Source of the DNA: Mycolicibacterium iranicum
Lineage (GTDB): Bacteria > Actinomycetota > Actinomycetes > Mycobacteriales > Mycobacteriaceae
Direction: 5' to 3'
Assembly (NCBI RefSeq): GCF_014190915.1
Contig: NZ_JACHVU010000001.1
Location: 310,001-374,000, forward strand
DNA length: 64,000 bases
The stretch's first letter is position 1; each line of letters starts with the position of its first letter. Of this stretch, positions 41,519 through 50,983 are shown in pieces. A program made the translations under genes and the position numbers. The notes under the pieces are model-generated. The model saw only the letters and a program-made list of their open reading frames with translations, ran no database searches and was not told where the DNA came from.

Positions 41519-43234
41519 ATGGGCAACGCCGAGCTGACGACCGGCACTTCCTTGTTCCCCAGGTCGGCCCTGCTGGCGGCGGGTTCAGCCATCGGTGGGT
41601 CCGTCGGCGCCGCGTTACTCGGTGGCTACGCGTTCATGCGACGTCTGCCTCCTGGGTTGCAGGATGCCTCTGCCACCCGGTGGATGGCGGTGTCCGGCCT
41701 CCTCATCGTCGTCGGCGCAGGCGCCACGATCTGGATCAGCGGCTCGGTTCTGCGCGGCACCGACGCAACCAGGCGGGCGTCCTGGCTCCTCACCGTCGTG
41801 ATCGCGGCGGCGGCCTACGCCGTCCTGGGGTCACCGGACAGTCTGGCGGCGGCGACGCCCACCGCAGTAGCGCTTTTGCGGCTCTCCTGGGTGGTGATGG
41901 CCATCGCGGCGATCCTTCTCGTCGCAGCGGCAGTGTGCGGGGCGGGACACTCGGATGCCACACCTTCCCGGCGACGGCCGACCGTGGCGGCGGCGGTGAC
42001 GCTGACCCTGGTGCTGACCGTCGTCGGTGGTGGGATCGCCCGCGCGCGAACGGATACGGCCATCACCGCCACACCGTCCGACATCCCTGCCGTGCCGACC
42101 GCCGTGGGTACGAACATCGCGTACTCCCTGCCGATCGACGATGCCCGCTCTATCGTCCCGGCCGGCCCGGGGTTCGCGGTACTAGAGGGAGATGCGGTCG
42201 CCGGTTACGCCGGCGACACCGGACACCGCCGCTGGCGATTCCCCCTCGACGTGATCGGGGGAGCTTGCGAACCGTCATCGCTGCGGTCCACCGGCACGGC
42301 CGCTGATGCAGTGGTCATCGTGCAGTGCCTGCGTGGGACACCCTCGTATTCGTCCACGCGGGCAACCAGGCCCGCTCTGCTCACCGGTATCGATGCGATG
42401 ACAGGCCGCGTGCTGTGGACCAACGGCGACAACTGGCGGCTGCGGTCGACGACCGTCACCGGAGCGGACGTCGTGCCGGTGCTCCGCGGCGACGACATCG
42501 GCTCGCTGGATCCGCATACCGGAAAACTGCGGTGGGTCAAGCACTTCGGCCAAGACGGTTGCGAGGGCAACCTCGTCGGCCTGAGGAACGCGACTCAGGA
42601 CGTCGTGTACTTTCCCGTCTGCGCCGAGGAGGTCATGCTGCACGTCGTGGACGGCCGCACCGGCGACGAGCGTACGGTCCGGGTGGACCCACCCCAGCCC
42701 GGTGTGGAGTTCGACACCGTCGAACTGGCAGCGGCCGCAGGTGACGTCGTCGTCCTCCAAGCCTCCTCCGATGATGATGTGCGGCAGCGTTTCACCGTCG
42801 CGGTCGACGTCTCCTCCGGCGACAGCGTCCGCGTTCCCGTCGAGTACCTGTCCACGGACAGGACCTCGTCGGACGCCGGGCACTATCCCGGCGAGGTGCT
42901 CCAGCTCACCGACGGCATGGAGGGGACCGCGGTGTATCTGGTCGCGCAGCGCAAGTTTGTCCACACGACGGCCGCGACGCTCGACGACGAGATCCTCGAC
43001 GGCCAACGCTGGGCGCTCATCGGCGGACAACTCGTCACCGCCACCGCCATGACCGCGAGCTATCGCTCCTTGATGGTGACCGCCGACGAAGACGGCGCTG
43101 CCACGGTTCTCTTCTCGCCCTGCGGCGGACGATACGACGGTGGCGTCATACCCGTCCCGGGGGCGGTCCTGGTGGTGTGTGCGATCGAGGACTACCGCAA
43201 CCCCACCACGTACGAGGTGGTCGGCGTGCGTTAG
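41519..43234 (+). CDS. Membrane-anchored PQQ-type beta-propeller protein
   Basis: A protein of 571 residues. Residues 1-190 hold four or five helices; the rest is a beta-propeller with repeats such as AVLEGDAVAGYAGDTGHRRWRF, ALLTGIDAMTGRVLWTNGD and DIGSLDPHTGKLRWVKHFG, like those of PQQ-binding proteins. No clear cofactor Glu or Trp docking ring can be shown. ATG 41519 is chosen, with GGAAGAG upstream; the frame is open back to 41405. It converges on a paralogue of similar layout. Function unknown; possibly a sensor or extracytoplasmic scaffold. Confidence 0.75.
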   Translation: MGNAELTTGTSLFPRSALLAAGSAIGGSVGAALLGGYAFMRRLPPGLQDASATRWMAVSGLLIVVGAGATIWISGSVLRGTDATRRASWLLTVVIAAAAYAVLGSPDSLAAATPTAVALLRLSWVVMAIAAILLVAAAVCGAGHSDATPSRRRPTVAAAVTLTLVLTVVGGGIARARTDTAITATPSDIPAVPTAVGTNIAYSLPIDDARSIVPAGPGFAVLEGDAVAGYAGDTGHRRWRFPLDVIGGACEPSSLRSTGTAADAVVIVQCLRGTPSYSSTRATRPALLTGIDAMTGRVLWTNGDNWRLRSTTVTGADVVPVLRGDDIGSLDPHTGKLRWVKHFGQDGCEGNLVGLRNATQDVVYFPVCAEEVMLHVVDGRTGDERTVRVDPPQPGVEFDTVELAAAAGDVVVLQASSDDDVRQRFTVAVDVSSGDSVRVPVEYLSTDRTSSDAGHYPGEVLQLTDGMEGTAVYLVAQRKFVHTTAATLDDEILDGQRWALIGGQLVTATAMTASYRSLMVTADEDGAATVLFSPCGGRYDGGVIPVPGAVLVVCAIEDYRNPTTYEVVGVR

Positions 43235-45039
43235 TGGATACCCACGACCTCGTCGCCGCAGCGGACGAGCAGCGCCCCCGGCGCCAGTGCTGCGAGCGCG
43301 GGCGTCTGGGTGGGGGCGCACATCGCCGGCAGCGTGCGCAGGTTGCCTGACGGGTCGATCATGCGCAGGGGCGACAGCGACGGCTCGCCTGGTTTCTTGT
43401 CTGCCTCCGCAGCGGTGGACAGGGAGGTGATCCACTCTGCCCCAACGGGAATGACCTGCGGATGGATGGACCACCCTCCGGTGCCGCGGGTATACAGACC
43501 GATGGACGTGACTGCCTTCGAAGGGATGTCGAGAATCGACCCGAGCCACCCCTTCCCGGTATCGCCCGGACCGAAGAGCACCACCGACTCCGAATTCGTC
43601 AGATAGGCGTTGTGTATGGCCGGCGCGGCGACCAGCAGCCGGCCGGTGTCCAGTGACACCAGAAGATCTGTCGCTTCTCGTGTCGGCTGAACACGGGAGA
43701 CCTCGATGATCCCGATCGACCCCCTGGCCTCCTTCGGTTCGGCATCACCGAAATTGCGGCGCAGCCCTTCGGCATCGATTCCCAACGCGGACAGGAGGAT
43801 CTGGTCCCGTTCCTCTCCTGTCTGCGGATCGAGCAAGCGGGCGGCCACGTCCGGTCTCGCGGGATCGCAGACAGGTGCCAGGACCGCGATGTCACCCAGC
43901 CGCCAGCTGGCCGAGCAGTCGTCGCGCGCGGCATGTGTCCACAGGTGTGCCCCGGTTCTGGCGGAGAGCGCAGTCTTCCGCTCCGACGAGGCCGACCCGT
44001 CCTCGATGAGCAGAACGACATCCGACGACACCTGCAGATACACCTCCCCAGGGCCTGCCAGGTCGTGCCGCCAGAGGTGTTCGCCCGTGGTGGCGTCGAT
44101 TCCGAGAACTGCCTGCGCCACGTCGAGAACGATGACGCTGTCGGTTCCGGTACCGGCGACGTTCCAGATCTCGACCTCGGGTTCGGCGAGCTGTGAAGTC
44201 CATCGCAGGGCCCCGGTGGGGCCGTCGTACGCCTGCACCCGGACGGGGCCGGCCTCCTCACCGCCGACCACGGTCACGAAACCGGGCCCCGCCGCGGCCA
44301 CCCGGGCGTCGAAGGGAATCCCGCCCGTGCGGTAGACGACCTCCCCGTCGATGACCGTCGGCGTCGGCGCCGGACCGACCGGCTGCGCGAGGGGACCCCG
44401 CTCGGAGGGCGGTGGTGACACCGTCTGCGCCACAGACTGATCCGACAGCACCAGGGGAATGACGAGGACTGACGCCGTCACCACGGACAGCACGGCCGTC
44501 GCGACGCGGCCCGAGGGCCACCGGAACGTCGGCTCTTCCTGCGGTTCCCGCGGTCGGTGCCCGACGAAAGCGACCAGCGCCGCTGCGGCGACCGCCAGGC
44601 ACGCGAGCCACCACGCTTCGCGAGCCGGGGCCGTCACGACAGGTCCGTTCACCGCCTGCTGGGCGTAGGCGAGCGCGTCGAACAACTTCTCGGTGCTGCC
44701 CCGGTGCAACGACATCACACCGCTGAGCGCCACCACGGCAGGTACCGCGGACGTCAATGCCAGGAAACGGCTCAGTCGTTCCGAGGATCGGCCCAGCGCC
44801 CCCCACGGAGCGAGGTAGAGGACAGCGAGCACCCCGCAGGCGCTGACGACGACGGTGGTTCGCCACAGCAGGGCGTCGTGGTCGGTGCCCACATAGGACG
44901 CGGCACCGAGCCGCTGCCAGGCGACAACCAGGCAGAGCGCTGAGGCGATGAGCAGTCCGAGGCACAGCCCCGACACGACCACGGACGGCGGCGTCGCGCG
45001 GCGCTCTGCGGCTGCCGGTTCCGCCGTGTCGACACTCAC
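43231..45039 (-). CDS. Membrane-anchored PQQ-type beta-propeller protein (paralogue)
   Basis: A protein of 602 residues with four or five N-terminal helices (LCLGLLIASALCLVVAWQRLG, TTVVVSACGVLAVLYLAPWG and others) and an outer propeller with VQAYDGPTGALRWTSQLAE, AVLGIDATTGEHLWRHDLAG and TALSARTGAHLWTHAARD. Its end overlaps the end of the other paralogue by 4 bases. GTG 45039 is the start. The two share the GPGF motif and the same propeller order but have diverged strongly. Function unknown. Confidence 0.75.
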   Translation of the reverse strand: MSVDTAEPAAAERRATPPSVVVSGLCLGLLIASALCLVVAWQRLGAASYVGTDHDALLWRTTVVVSACGVLAVLYLAPWGALGRSSERLSRFLALTSAVPAVVALSGVMSLHRGSTEKLFDALAYAQQAVNGPVVTAPAREAWWLACLAVAAAALVAFVGHRPREPQEEPTFRWPSGRVATAVLSVVTASVLVIPLVLSDQSVAQTVSPPPSERGPLAQPVGPAPTPTVIDGEVVYRTGGIPFDARVAAAGPGFVTVVGGEEAGPVRVQAYDGPTGALRWTSQLAEPEVEIWNVAGTGTDSVIVLDVAQAVLGIDATTGEHLWRHDLAGPGEVYLQVSSDVVLLIEDGSASSERKTALSARTGAHLWTHAARDDCSASWRLGDIAVLAPVCDPARPDVAARLLDPQTGEERDQILLSALGIDAEGLRRNFGDAEPKEARGSIGIIEVSRVQPTREATDLLVSLDTGRLLVAAPAIHNAYLTNSESVVLFGPGDTGKGWLGSILDIPSKAVTSIGLYTRGTGGWSIHPQVIPVGAEWITSLSTAAEADKKPGEPSLSPLRMIDPSGNLRTLPAMCAPTQTPALAALAPGALLVRCGDEVVGIH

Positions 45040-45112
45040 CGTCCGAGCCTAACGACGCTTCAAGGTAGGTCGTGACACGTTTTCGGTCAGCGACGACCTG
45101 TCTCGCCGAGCG

Positions 45113-46606
45113 CTACCGCTGCTCGACCCGGTCCGCGTCGGTACGCCCGGCGAGCCGGTCGTCCCATTCGCGCAACACCTCCGGAGCCGTGCGCGCCGTC
45201 AGCAGGCTCACCACGATGTACACGAGCAGGCTCGCGCCCAGTCCGTAGTAGATGGGCTCGTTGGCCAGCACGTCGCCGACGACCGCCATGGTGCCCAGCG
45301 TCACCACCGTGCCGACACCCATGGACCACAGCGCCCCGGTGCCGGTGGCACGCTTCCAGAGGAAGCCACCCAGGATGGCGACCAGCAGCCCGCCGACGAG
45401 GATGTCGTACGCGATCGTGAGCGCCGCGACGACGTCGTTCAGCAGCGCGGCGATCACGATCACCGCGATGCCCAGCACCACCACGTACATGCGGTCCGAG
45501 TGCACGTCGTCGCCACCGTCGCGTCGCTGCCCGCGGGCGTCGGCGTTCCCGGTCGCCGCCGGGCGCCCGAACATGCGCTGCAGCAACGGTTTCACGTCGG
45601 TGCGGGCCACCGTCGCCGTCGCGATCAACGCCCCCGACGCGGTCGACATCATGGCTGCCACCGCGGCGGCCAGCACCAGACCGCTGATGCCGACGGGCAG
45701 GATCGTCTCGGCGATCTGCGCGTAGACATCGTCGCTGACCTCCACATCCGGCAGGAACGTCGACGCGGCCATCCCGATCACCGCGCCGGCGACGCCGTAC
45801 AGCACGCAGTACAGCGCCGCGGTCGTCCCGCCCCACCGGGCCACCCCCGGCGAGCGTGCGGTGAAGACCCGTTGCCAGATGTCCTGGCCGATGAGCATGC
45901 CGAAGCTGTACACCACGAAAAAGGTGATGATCGTGGGCATTCCGATGGCGCCCAGATCGAAGACCGTATCGCCGGCCCGTTCGCGGATGCCGGCGAAACC
46001 GCCCGCCTTCGACAGAGTGAACGGCAGCAGCAGCGCGAAGATGCCGATCGTCTTCAGGATGAACTGCACCAAGTCGGTCAGCGTGATGGACCACATGCCG
46101 CCGATCGACGAGTACAGCATCACGATGGCCCCGCCGATGATGACCGACACCGTGCGATTGGTGCCGAACAGCACGTTGAACACGGTCGCGTAGGCGATCG
46201 TCGACGTCACCGAGAGCATCAAGGTGTAGGCCACCATCACGATCCCGGACGCCGACGTCGCGTCGACCCCGTAGCGCAGACGCAGCATCTGCGCGACCGT
46301 GTACACCCTCAGCCGCTGTATCCGGCCCGCGAAGAACAGGCTCAGCGCCAGCAGACCGACCGCGATCGCCACCACCAGCCACATGCCCGAGATCCCGTAC
46401 GTGTAGCCCAGTCCGACGCCACCCACCGTGGACGCGCCGCCCAGCACGACCGCCGCCATCGTGCCGGTGTACAGCGTGGGTCCCAGTCGCCTGCCCGCGA
46501 CGAGGAAGTCGGCCGAATTCTTCGTCCTGGTCTTACCCCAGAACCCGAACGCGAGCATCGCCGCGAGATAGACGACGATGATGACGATGTCGAGTGGCTT
46601 GCCCAT
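45113..46606 (-). CDS. Sodium:solute symporter (SSS family)
   Basis: A 497-residue transporter with about 13 helices. Characteristic SSS sequences are SADFLVAGRRLGPTLYTGTM, GGASTVGGVGLGYTYG and GMLIGQDIWQRVFTARSP. It is the last gene of the four-gene operon and starts 15 bases after the TPP enzyme gene. The operon has a second transporter (NCS1), so two uptake systems serve the same catabolic enzymes. The substrate is not evident; a charged organic solute such as a guanidino or amino compound fits. Confidence 0.9.
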   Translation of the reverse strand: MGKPLDIVIIVVYLAAMLAFGFWGKTRTKNSADFLVAGRRLGPTLYTGTMAAVVLGGASTVGGVGLGYTYGISGMWLVVAIAVGLLALSLFFAGRIQRLRVYTVAQMLRLRYGVDATSASGIVMVAYTLMLSVTSTIAYATVFNVLFGTNRTVSVIIGGAIVMLYSSIGGMWSITLTDLVQFILKTIGIFALLLPFTLSKAGGFAGIRERAGDTVFDLGAIGMPTIITFFVVYSFGMLIGQDIWQRVFTARSPGVARWGGTTAALYCVLYGVAGAVIGMAASTFLPDVEVSDDVYAQIAETILPVGISGLVLAAAVAAMMSTASGALIATATVARTDVKPLLQRMFGRPAATGNADARGQRRDGGDDVHSDRMYVVVLGIAVIVIAALLNDVVAALTIAYDILVGGLLVAILGGFLWKRATGTGALWSMGVGTVVTLGTMAVVGDVLANEPIYYGLGASLLVYIVVSLLTARTAPEVLREWDDRLAGRTDADRVEQR

Positions 46607-46621
46607 GGTGGGCCTCCTGTT

Positions 46622-48229
46622 TCAGGTGGGTGCGAACATCTTCAGTAGCGCGGGGAGGACGACGACCGCGGGGCCGCGGGTCGCGAAGGTGCCGGCGATT
46701 GCCTCACCGACGGTCTCGAGCGTGGCGCGGTGCGCCGGGATTCCGAAACTCATAGCCAGAGAGGCGAAGTCGGGCCGGGACAACTCGGTGGCGGTGGCCT
46801 GGCCGAATGCCCCGGTCATGTACTCGCGCAGGATGCCGTAGCCGCCGTCGTCCACGACCAGCCAGGTGACGTCGGCATCGTGCTGGCGCGCGGTGGCCAG
46901 CTCGGCGATCGAATACATCGCCCCGCCGTCACCGGACACCGCGAAGGTGCGGCGCCCCGTGCCGATGGCCGCGGCCACGGCGGCGGGGAACGCGAACCCT
47001 AGTCCGCCCGCGCCCTGGGCGGAATGGAACTCGCCCTCCCGGGGATCCCACGCCGACCAGGCCCAGTACCCCGCGATGGTCATGTCCCAGAACGTGTGCG
47101 CCGCAGCGGGAACCGCCGAGCGCAGATCGCGCATCAGCTGACGTTCAGCCTTGAGGTCCTGTCCGGCGAGCCGGTCCTCGACAGCGGAACGGAGGTCGCG
47201 GGCGACGACGGCACCGGTGCCGGACCGCCGCGTCAGCCTGGTCGCCAGCGCGGACATCGCCAGCGCAGCGTCGGCGTGGATGGCCAGCGCGGGATGGTTG
47301 GCTTCCAGCACCCTCCGCTCGGCGTCGACATGGATCAGTCGCCCCCTCGGGGTGAACGAGAAGTAGTTCGACGTCACCTCGCCGATCGCGGTACCGACCG
47401 CCAGCAGGACATCGGCATCCTCCAGCAGGGTGGTGGTGTGCCGGTCCTCGATCCACGACGCCGCCGACAGCGGATGGTCGAACGGCAGGGCGCCTTTGCC
47501 CCCGACCGTCGAGACGACTGGCGCGTCAAGGGTTTCCGCGAGTTCGCGCAGCGCACCGGAGCCACCGGCCGACCTGCGCACTCCCCCGCCCGCCAGGATC
47601 ACCGGTCGTTGCGCCGCCTGCAGAAGGTTGGCGGCGGAATCGATCAGCTCCGGACGCGGTGCGCGCGACACCGGTGTCGCGGCGACGGACGTCACGGGCG
47701 GGACCGTGGTCGGTTCCTCCAGGACGTCCTGGGGGATCTCCACCCACACCGGGCCGGCGGGCGCCGATTGGGCCAGGGCCCACGCGTCGCTGATCAGCGA
47801 CGGGATGTCAGCGCAATGGTGCACCTGCGCTGCGCTTTTCGTGACGTTGGTGGCGCTGAGCTTCTGGTCGTCGAGCTGGTGCAGCATGCCGCGTCGCAGA
47901 CCGAGACCCGCCCGCGGCACCTGGCTGGCGATCACCAGCAGCGGAACGCCGCTGGCATAGGCCTCCTGCAGGGCGCCCAGCGCGGTCAATGCACCCGGGC
48001 CCGTCGACAGGAACAGCACTCCCACCTCGCCCGTGGCGCGGGCGTAACCATCGGCGCCGAACGCGGAGTTGTTCTCCACCCGTGAGCTGACGAACGTCAG
48101 GTCACTGCGCCGGATCGCGTCGAAGAGCGCCAGCGCGTTCTGCCCCGGAATGCCGAACACATGCGAAACGCCCAGGGCTGTGAGGGTTTCGACGACGACA
48201 TCGCCGCCGTTGCGTCCCCCGTCGCTCAT
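46622..48229 (-). CDS. TPP-dependent decarboxylase, AruI (2-ketoarginine decarboxylase)-like
   Basis: A 535-residue ThDP enzyme of the acetolactate-synthase-like superfamily. The N-terminal Pyr domain has the catalytic Glu in [19 protein letters not shown], and the PP domain has the cofactor motif [12 protein letters not shown]. The [14 protein letters not shown] segment resembles the LHELPDQ region of 5-guanidino-2-oxopentanoate decarboxylase AruI. A glyoxylate carboligase is unlikely because the Glu is kept. The gene overlaps the ureohydrolase gene (ATGA). Assignment to 2-ketoarginine is inferred from the family and the ureohydrolase beside it. Confidence 0.72.
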   Translation of the reverse strand: MSDGGRNGGDVVVETLTALGVSHVFGIPGQNALALFDAIRRSDLTFVSSRVENNSAFGADGYARATGEVGVLFLSTGPGALTALGALQEAYASGVPLLVIASQVPRAGLGLRRGMLHQLDDQKLSATNVTKSAAQVHHCADIPSLISDAWALAQSAPAGPVWVEIPQDVLEEPTTVPPVTSVAATPVSRAPRPELIDSAANLLQAAQRPVILAGGGVRRSAGGSGALRELAETLDAPVVSTVGGKGALPFDHPLSAASWIEDRHTTTLLEDADVLLAVGTAIGEVTSNYFSFTPRGRLIHVDAERRVLEANHPALAIHADAALAMSALATRLTRRSGTGAVVARDLRSAVEDRLAGQDLKAERQLMRDLRSAVPAAAHTFWDMTIAGYWAWSAWDPREGEFHSAQGAGGLGFAFPAAVAAAIGTGRRTFAVSGDGGAMYSIAELATARQHDADVTWLVVDDGGYGILREYMTGAFGQATATELSRPDFASLAMSFGIPAHRATLETVGEAIAGTFATRGPAVVVLPALLKMFAPT

Positions 48230-49173
48230 GTCTGCGCGCGCATCGCCAGCAGCGACATCAAATCGTACGCGACATGCGAGGCGGCGACGCCGGTGATCTC
48301 GGCGTGGTCGTAGGCCGGGGACACCTCGACCACGTCCGCCCCGACGAGGTTGAGCCCCTGGAAGCCCCGCAGGATCTCCAGCAGCTCGCGGCTGGTCATG
48401 CCGCCGGCCTCCGGGGTCCCGGTGCCGGGCGCATGGGCCGGATCGAGGACGTCGATGTCGATGGACACGTAGACGGGCCGGTTGCCGAGCCGCCCGCGCA
48501 GCTTGTCGACGACCTCCCGCACGCCCTGGTAGTACACGTCGGACGATGTCACGATGCCGAAGCCGAAGCGGCGGTCGTCGTCGAGATCCTTCTTGCCGTA
48601 CAGCGGTCCCCGGGTGCCGACGTGCGACAGCGCCTCGGTGTCGAGGATGCCCTCCTCGACGGCTCGGCGGAACGGGGTGCCGTGGGTGTACTCCGCGCCG
48701 AAGTAGGTGTCCCACGTGTCGAGGTGAGCGTCGAAGTGCACCAACGCAACCGGGCCGTGCTTGGCTGCCGCAGCACGCAGCAACGGCAGGGCGATGGTGT
48801 GGTCGCCGCCGATGGTGACCAGGCTGGTGTCGCCCTTGGTGAGGTCGACGGCGGCCGCCTCGATGGTCTCGATCGCCTCGTGGATGTTGAACGGGTTGAC
48901 CGCGATGTCGCCGGCATCGGCGACCTGGGCGATCTCGAACGGCGAGACATCCAATGCCGGGTGGTAGGGCCGCAGCAGTCGCGACGCCTCCCGCACGTGG
49001 GTCGGTCCGAACCGGGCGCCGGGACGGTAGGACACCCCGGAGTCGAACGGGACTCCGATGACGGCGACGTCGGCGTGCGGCACCTGATCGAGCCGCGGCA
49101 GGCGGGCGAAGGTCGCCGGCCCGGCGAACCGCGGGGTCTTCGACGCATCGACCGGGCCGATGGGCGTGCTCAT
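48226..49173 (-). CDS. Ureohydrolase of the agmatinase family, guanidinobutyrase-like
   Basis: A 315-residue metal enzyme. The Mn/Ni ligands are found in [20 protein letters not shown] and [22 protein letters not shown]. The [20 protein letters not shown] loop is more like guanidinobutyrase and guanidinopropionase than E. coli agmatinase. Expected reaction: cleavage of a guanidino compound to the amine and urea. It overlaps both neighbours by 4 bases. It could also be an agmatinase; only an assay of substrate range can settle it. Confidence 0.85.
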   Translation of the reverse strand: MSTPIGPVDASKTPRFAGPATFARLPRLDQVPHADVAVIGVPFDSGVSYRPGARFGPTHVREASRLLRPYHPALDVSPFEIAQVADAGDIAVNPFNIHEAIETIEAAAVDLTKGDTSLVTIGGDHTIALPLLRAAAAKHGPVALVHFDAHLDTWDTYFGAEYTHGTPFRRAVEEGILDTEALSHVGTRGPLYGKKDLDDDRRFGFGIVTSSDVYYQGVREVVDKLRGRLGNRPVYVSIDIDVLDPAHAPGTGTPEAGGMTSRELLEILRGFQGLNLVGADVVEVSPAYDHAEITGVAASHVAYDLMSLLAMRAQT

Positions 49174-50759
49174 GCAGTCACTTCCTCTGATGTAGCGGAC
49201 TTGTCGACGGAGGTGATGGGGATGTCGGCGGGCGGTCCGGACCTCACCAGCCGTGGCCCGTCGGGGCCGAACGCGTCGGCCGGCTCGGGGAACACCGACA
49301 GCAGGAGCGGATAGAGCACGGCGGCGACACCGAGTCCCACGGGGATGGACAGGTCGATGCCACCGGCGAGATCGCCGAGCGGACCGACGAATTGGCCGGG
49401 CAGGTTGACGAAGCACAGCGACAGCGCCGCGGACAGCAGCCACGCGCCGAGGCCACGCCAGTTCCAGCCGTGCGCGAACCAGTACCGTCCCCCGCGCTGC
49501 CTGCGGTTGAACACCTGCAGCGAATCGGAGTCGTACCAGCCGCGCCGGACCAGCCAGCCGATCATCATCACGACCATCCACGGCGCCGTACACGTGACGA
49601 TCAGCACCGCGAACGTCGAGATGCTCTGCACCACGTTGAACGCGAAGCGACCCACGAAGATGAACAGGATGGCCAGCGCGCCGATGAACACCGTCGCCTG
49701 CACGCGGCTGAATCTCGGGAAGACACTGGAGAAGTCGAGACCCGTGCCGTACAGCGCCGTGGTCCCCGTCGACATGCCGCCGATCAACGCGATCAGGCAC
49801 ACCGGCAGGAAGTACCAGCCGGGCGACACCTCCAGCAGCCCGCCGACGTAGTTGCCCTCGTCGATGAACTGCGGCGCGTCGGTGGCGACCACCGCGGCCG
49901 TCACCAGCCCGAACAGGAACGGCACCAGGGTCGCGATCTGCGCGCAGAACGCCGCGGCCATGGATTTCCACGCCGGCGTCTCACGCGGGATGTAACGCGC
50001 CCAATCTCCCAGGAAGGCACCGAAACTCACCGGGTTCGACATCACGATCAGCGCTGCACCGACGAAGGAGGGCCAGTACAGCGCGTTGGTGGCAGCGTTG
50101 GCGTCGGGGCCGTAGATCCCCGCGTAGGAGGGGTCGAACGTGCCGCCGAAGGCCACGATCCCCAGCAGGAACAACAGCGTCGCGGCGACGACGGCGATCT
50201 TGTTGACCAGCAACATGAACCGGAACCCGTAGATGCACACCACGAGGACGAGCAACGCGAAGATCCCGTACGCGACCCCGACCGCCCAGTCATTCGGGGC
50301 GGCGCTCCGTGCACCGCCGATCGCGCGATTGGCGCCACCGACCAGCACGTCGCCGGAGGTCCACACCGAGATGGAGAAGAATGCGACGGCGGTCAGCAGC
50401 GACAGGAACGAGCCGACGACGCGGCCGTGCACGCCGAGGTGCGCGGACGAGGACACCGCGTTGTTCGTGCCGTTCCGCGGACCGAACAGCGACATCGGGG
50501 CGAGGATCGCCGCGCCGAGCACGAGGCCGAGCAACGTGGCGAGCAGGGCGTCGCGGAACGACAGCCCGAAGATGATCGGGAAGCTGCCCAGCACGACGGT
50601 CGCGATCGTGTTCGCGCCGCCGAACGTCAGCCGGAACAGATCCAGCGGCCGGGCGGTCCGCTCGGCGTCGGGGATCGGCTCGACGCCGTGCACCTCGACC
50701 TCGGTCACCTTGGGCGGGGTCGCGACAGGCGCCGTGTCCGCTGGTGTTCTGCCGACCAT
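49170..50759 (-). CDS. NCS1-family permease
   Basis: A 529-residue permease of the nucleobase:cation symporter 1 family with 12 helices. [20 protein letters not shown] and the segment [14 protein letters not shown] are in the expected places; [20 protein letters not shown] in helix 6-7 is the substrate region. ATG 50759 is the start, with GGAGG 7 bases upstream; TTG 50769 is possible but inside the Shine-Dalgarno zone. As first gene of the operon it is probably the entry route for the compound the ureohydrolase handles. Known NCS1 substrates are nucleobases, allantoin and hydantoins. Confidence 0.9.
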   Translation of the reverse strand: MVGRTPADTAPVATPPKVTEVEVHGVEPIPDAERTARPLDLFRLTFGGANTIATVVLGSFPIIFGLSFRDALLATLLGLVLGAAILAPMSLFGPRNGTNNAVSSSAHLGVHGRVVGSFLSLLTAVAFFSISVWTSGDVLVGGANRAIGGARSAAPNDWAVGVAYGIFALLVLVVCIYGFRFMLLVNKIAVVAATLLFLLGIVAFGGTFDPSYAGIYGPDANAATNALYWPSFVGAALIVMSNPVSFGAFLGDWARYIPRETPAWKSMAAAFCAQIATLVPFLFGLVTAAVVATDAPQFIDEGNYVGGLLEVSPGWYFLPVCLIALIGGMSTGTTALYGTGLDFSSVFPRFSRVQATVFIGALAILFIFVGRFAFNVVQSISTFAVLIVTCTAPWMVVMMIGWLVRRGWYDSDSLQVFNRRQRGGRYWFAHGWNWRGLGAWLLSAALSLCFVNLPGQFVGPLGDLAGGIDLSIPVGLGVAAVLYPLLLSVFPEPADAFGPDGPRLVRSGPPADIPITSVDKSATSEEVTA

Positions 50760-50848
50760 GGCGCCCTCCAACGTTCGACTGTCGTCCGACTGTGGTGTGC
50801 ATCACGGTAGGTCGGTCACGCTTGAGCAGCAAGCAGTTCATTCGTTAC

Positions 50849-50875
50849 CGTCACGTTTCTGATCACGAAGTGACG
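50849..50875. promoter_or_regulatory. Dyad in the lrp-permease intergenic region, possible operator
   Basis: CGTCAC (50849-50854) and GTGACG (50870-50875) form an inverted repeat with 15 bases between, in the 224-base gap between the divergent permease and regulator genes. A minus-strand -10 candidate TACCGT is at 50804-50809. Lrp proteins usually bind such degenerate dyads; binding is inferred only. Confidence 0.4.
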
Positions 50876-50983
50876 CGTAAAGCTGGAAGGTCCGTCGATA
50901 ATGGACCCCAGCCGTGTCTGTATAGATCGAAAAGACGCACCGGCCAGGCTGAAAAATCTTCGGCCGATATCACGGGAGGCGGC

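Noticed and set aside
46622-48229. TPP enzyme as glyoxylate carboligase for allantoin use (given the NCS1 permease)
   Set aside because: Glyoxylate carboligase lacks the catalytic Glu of the Pyr domain; this protein keeps it (RVEN), and no allantoinase or tartronate genes are near.
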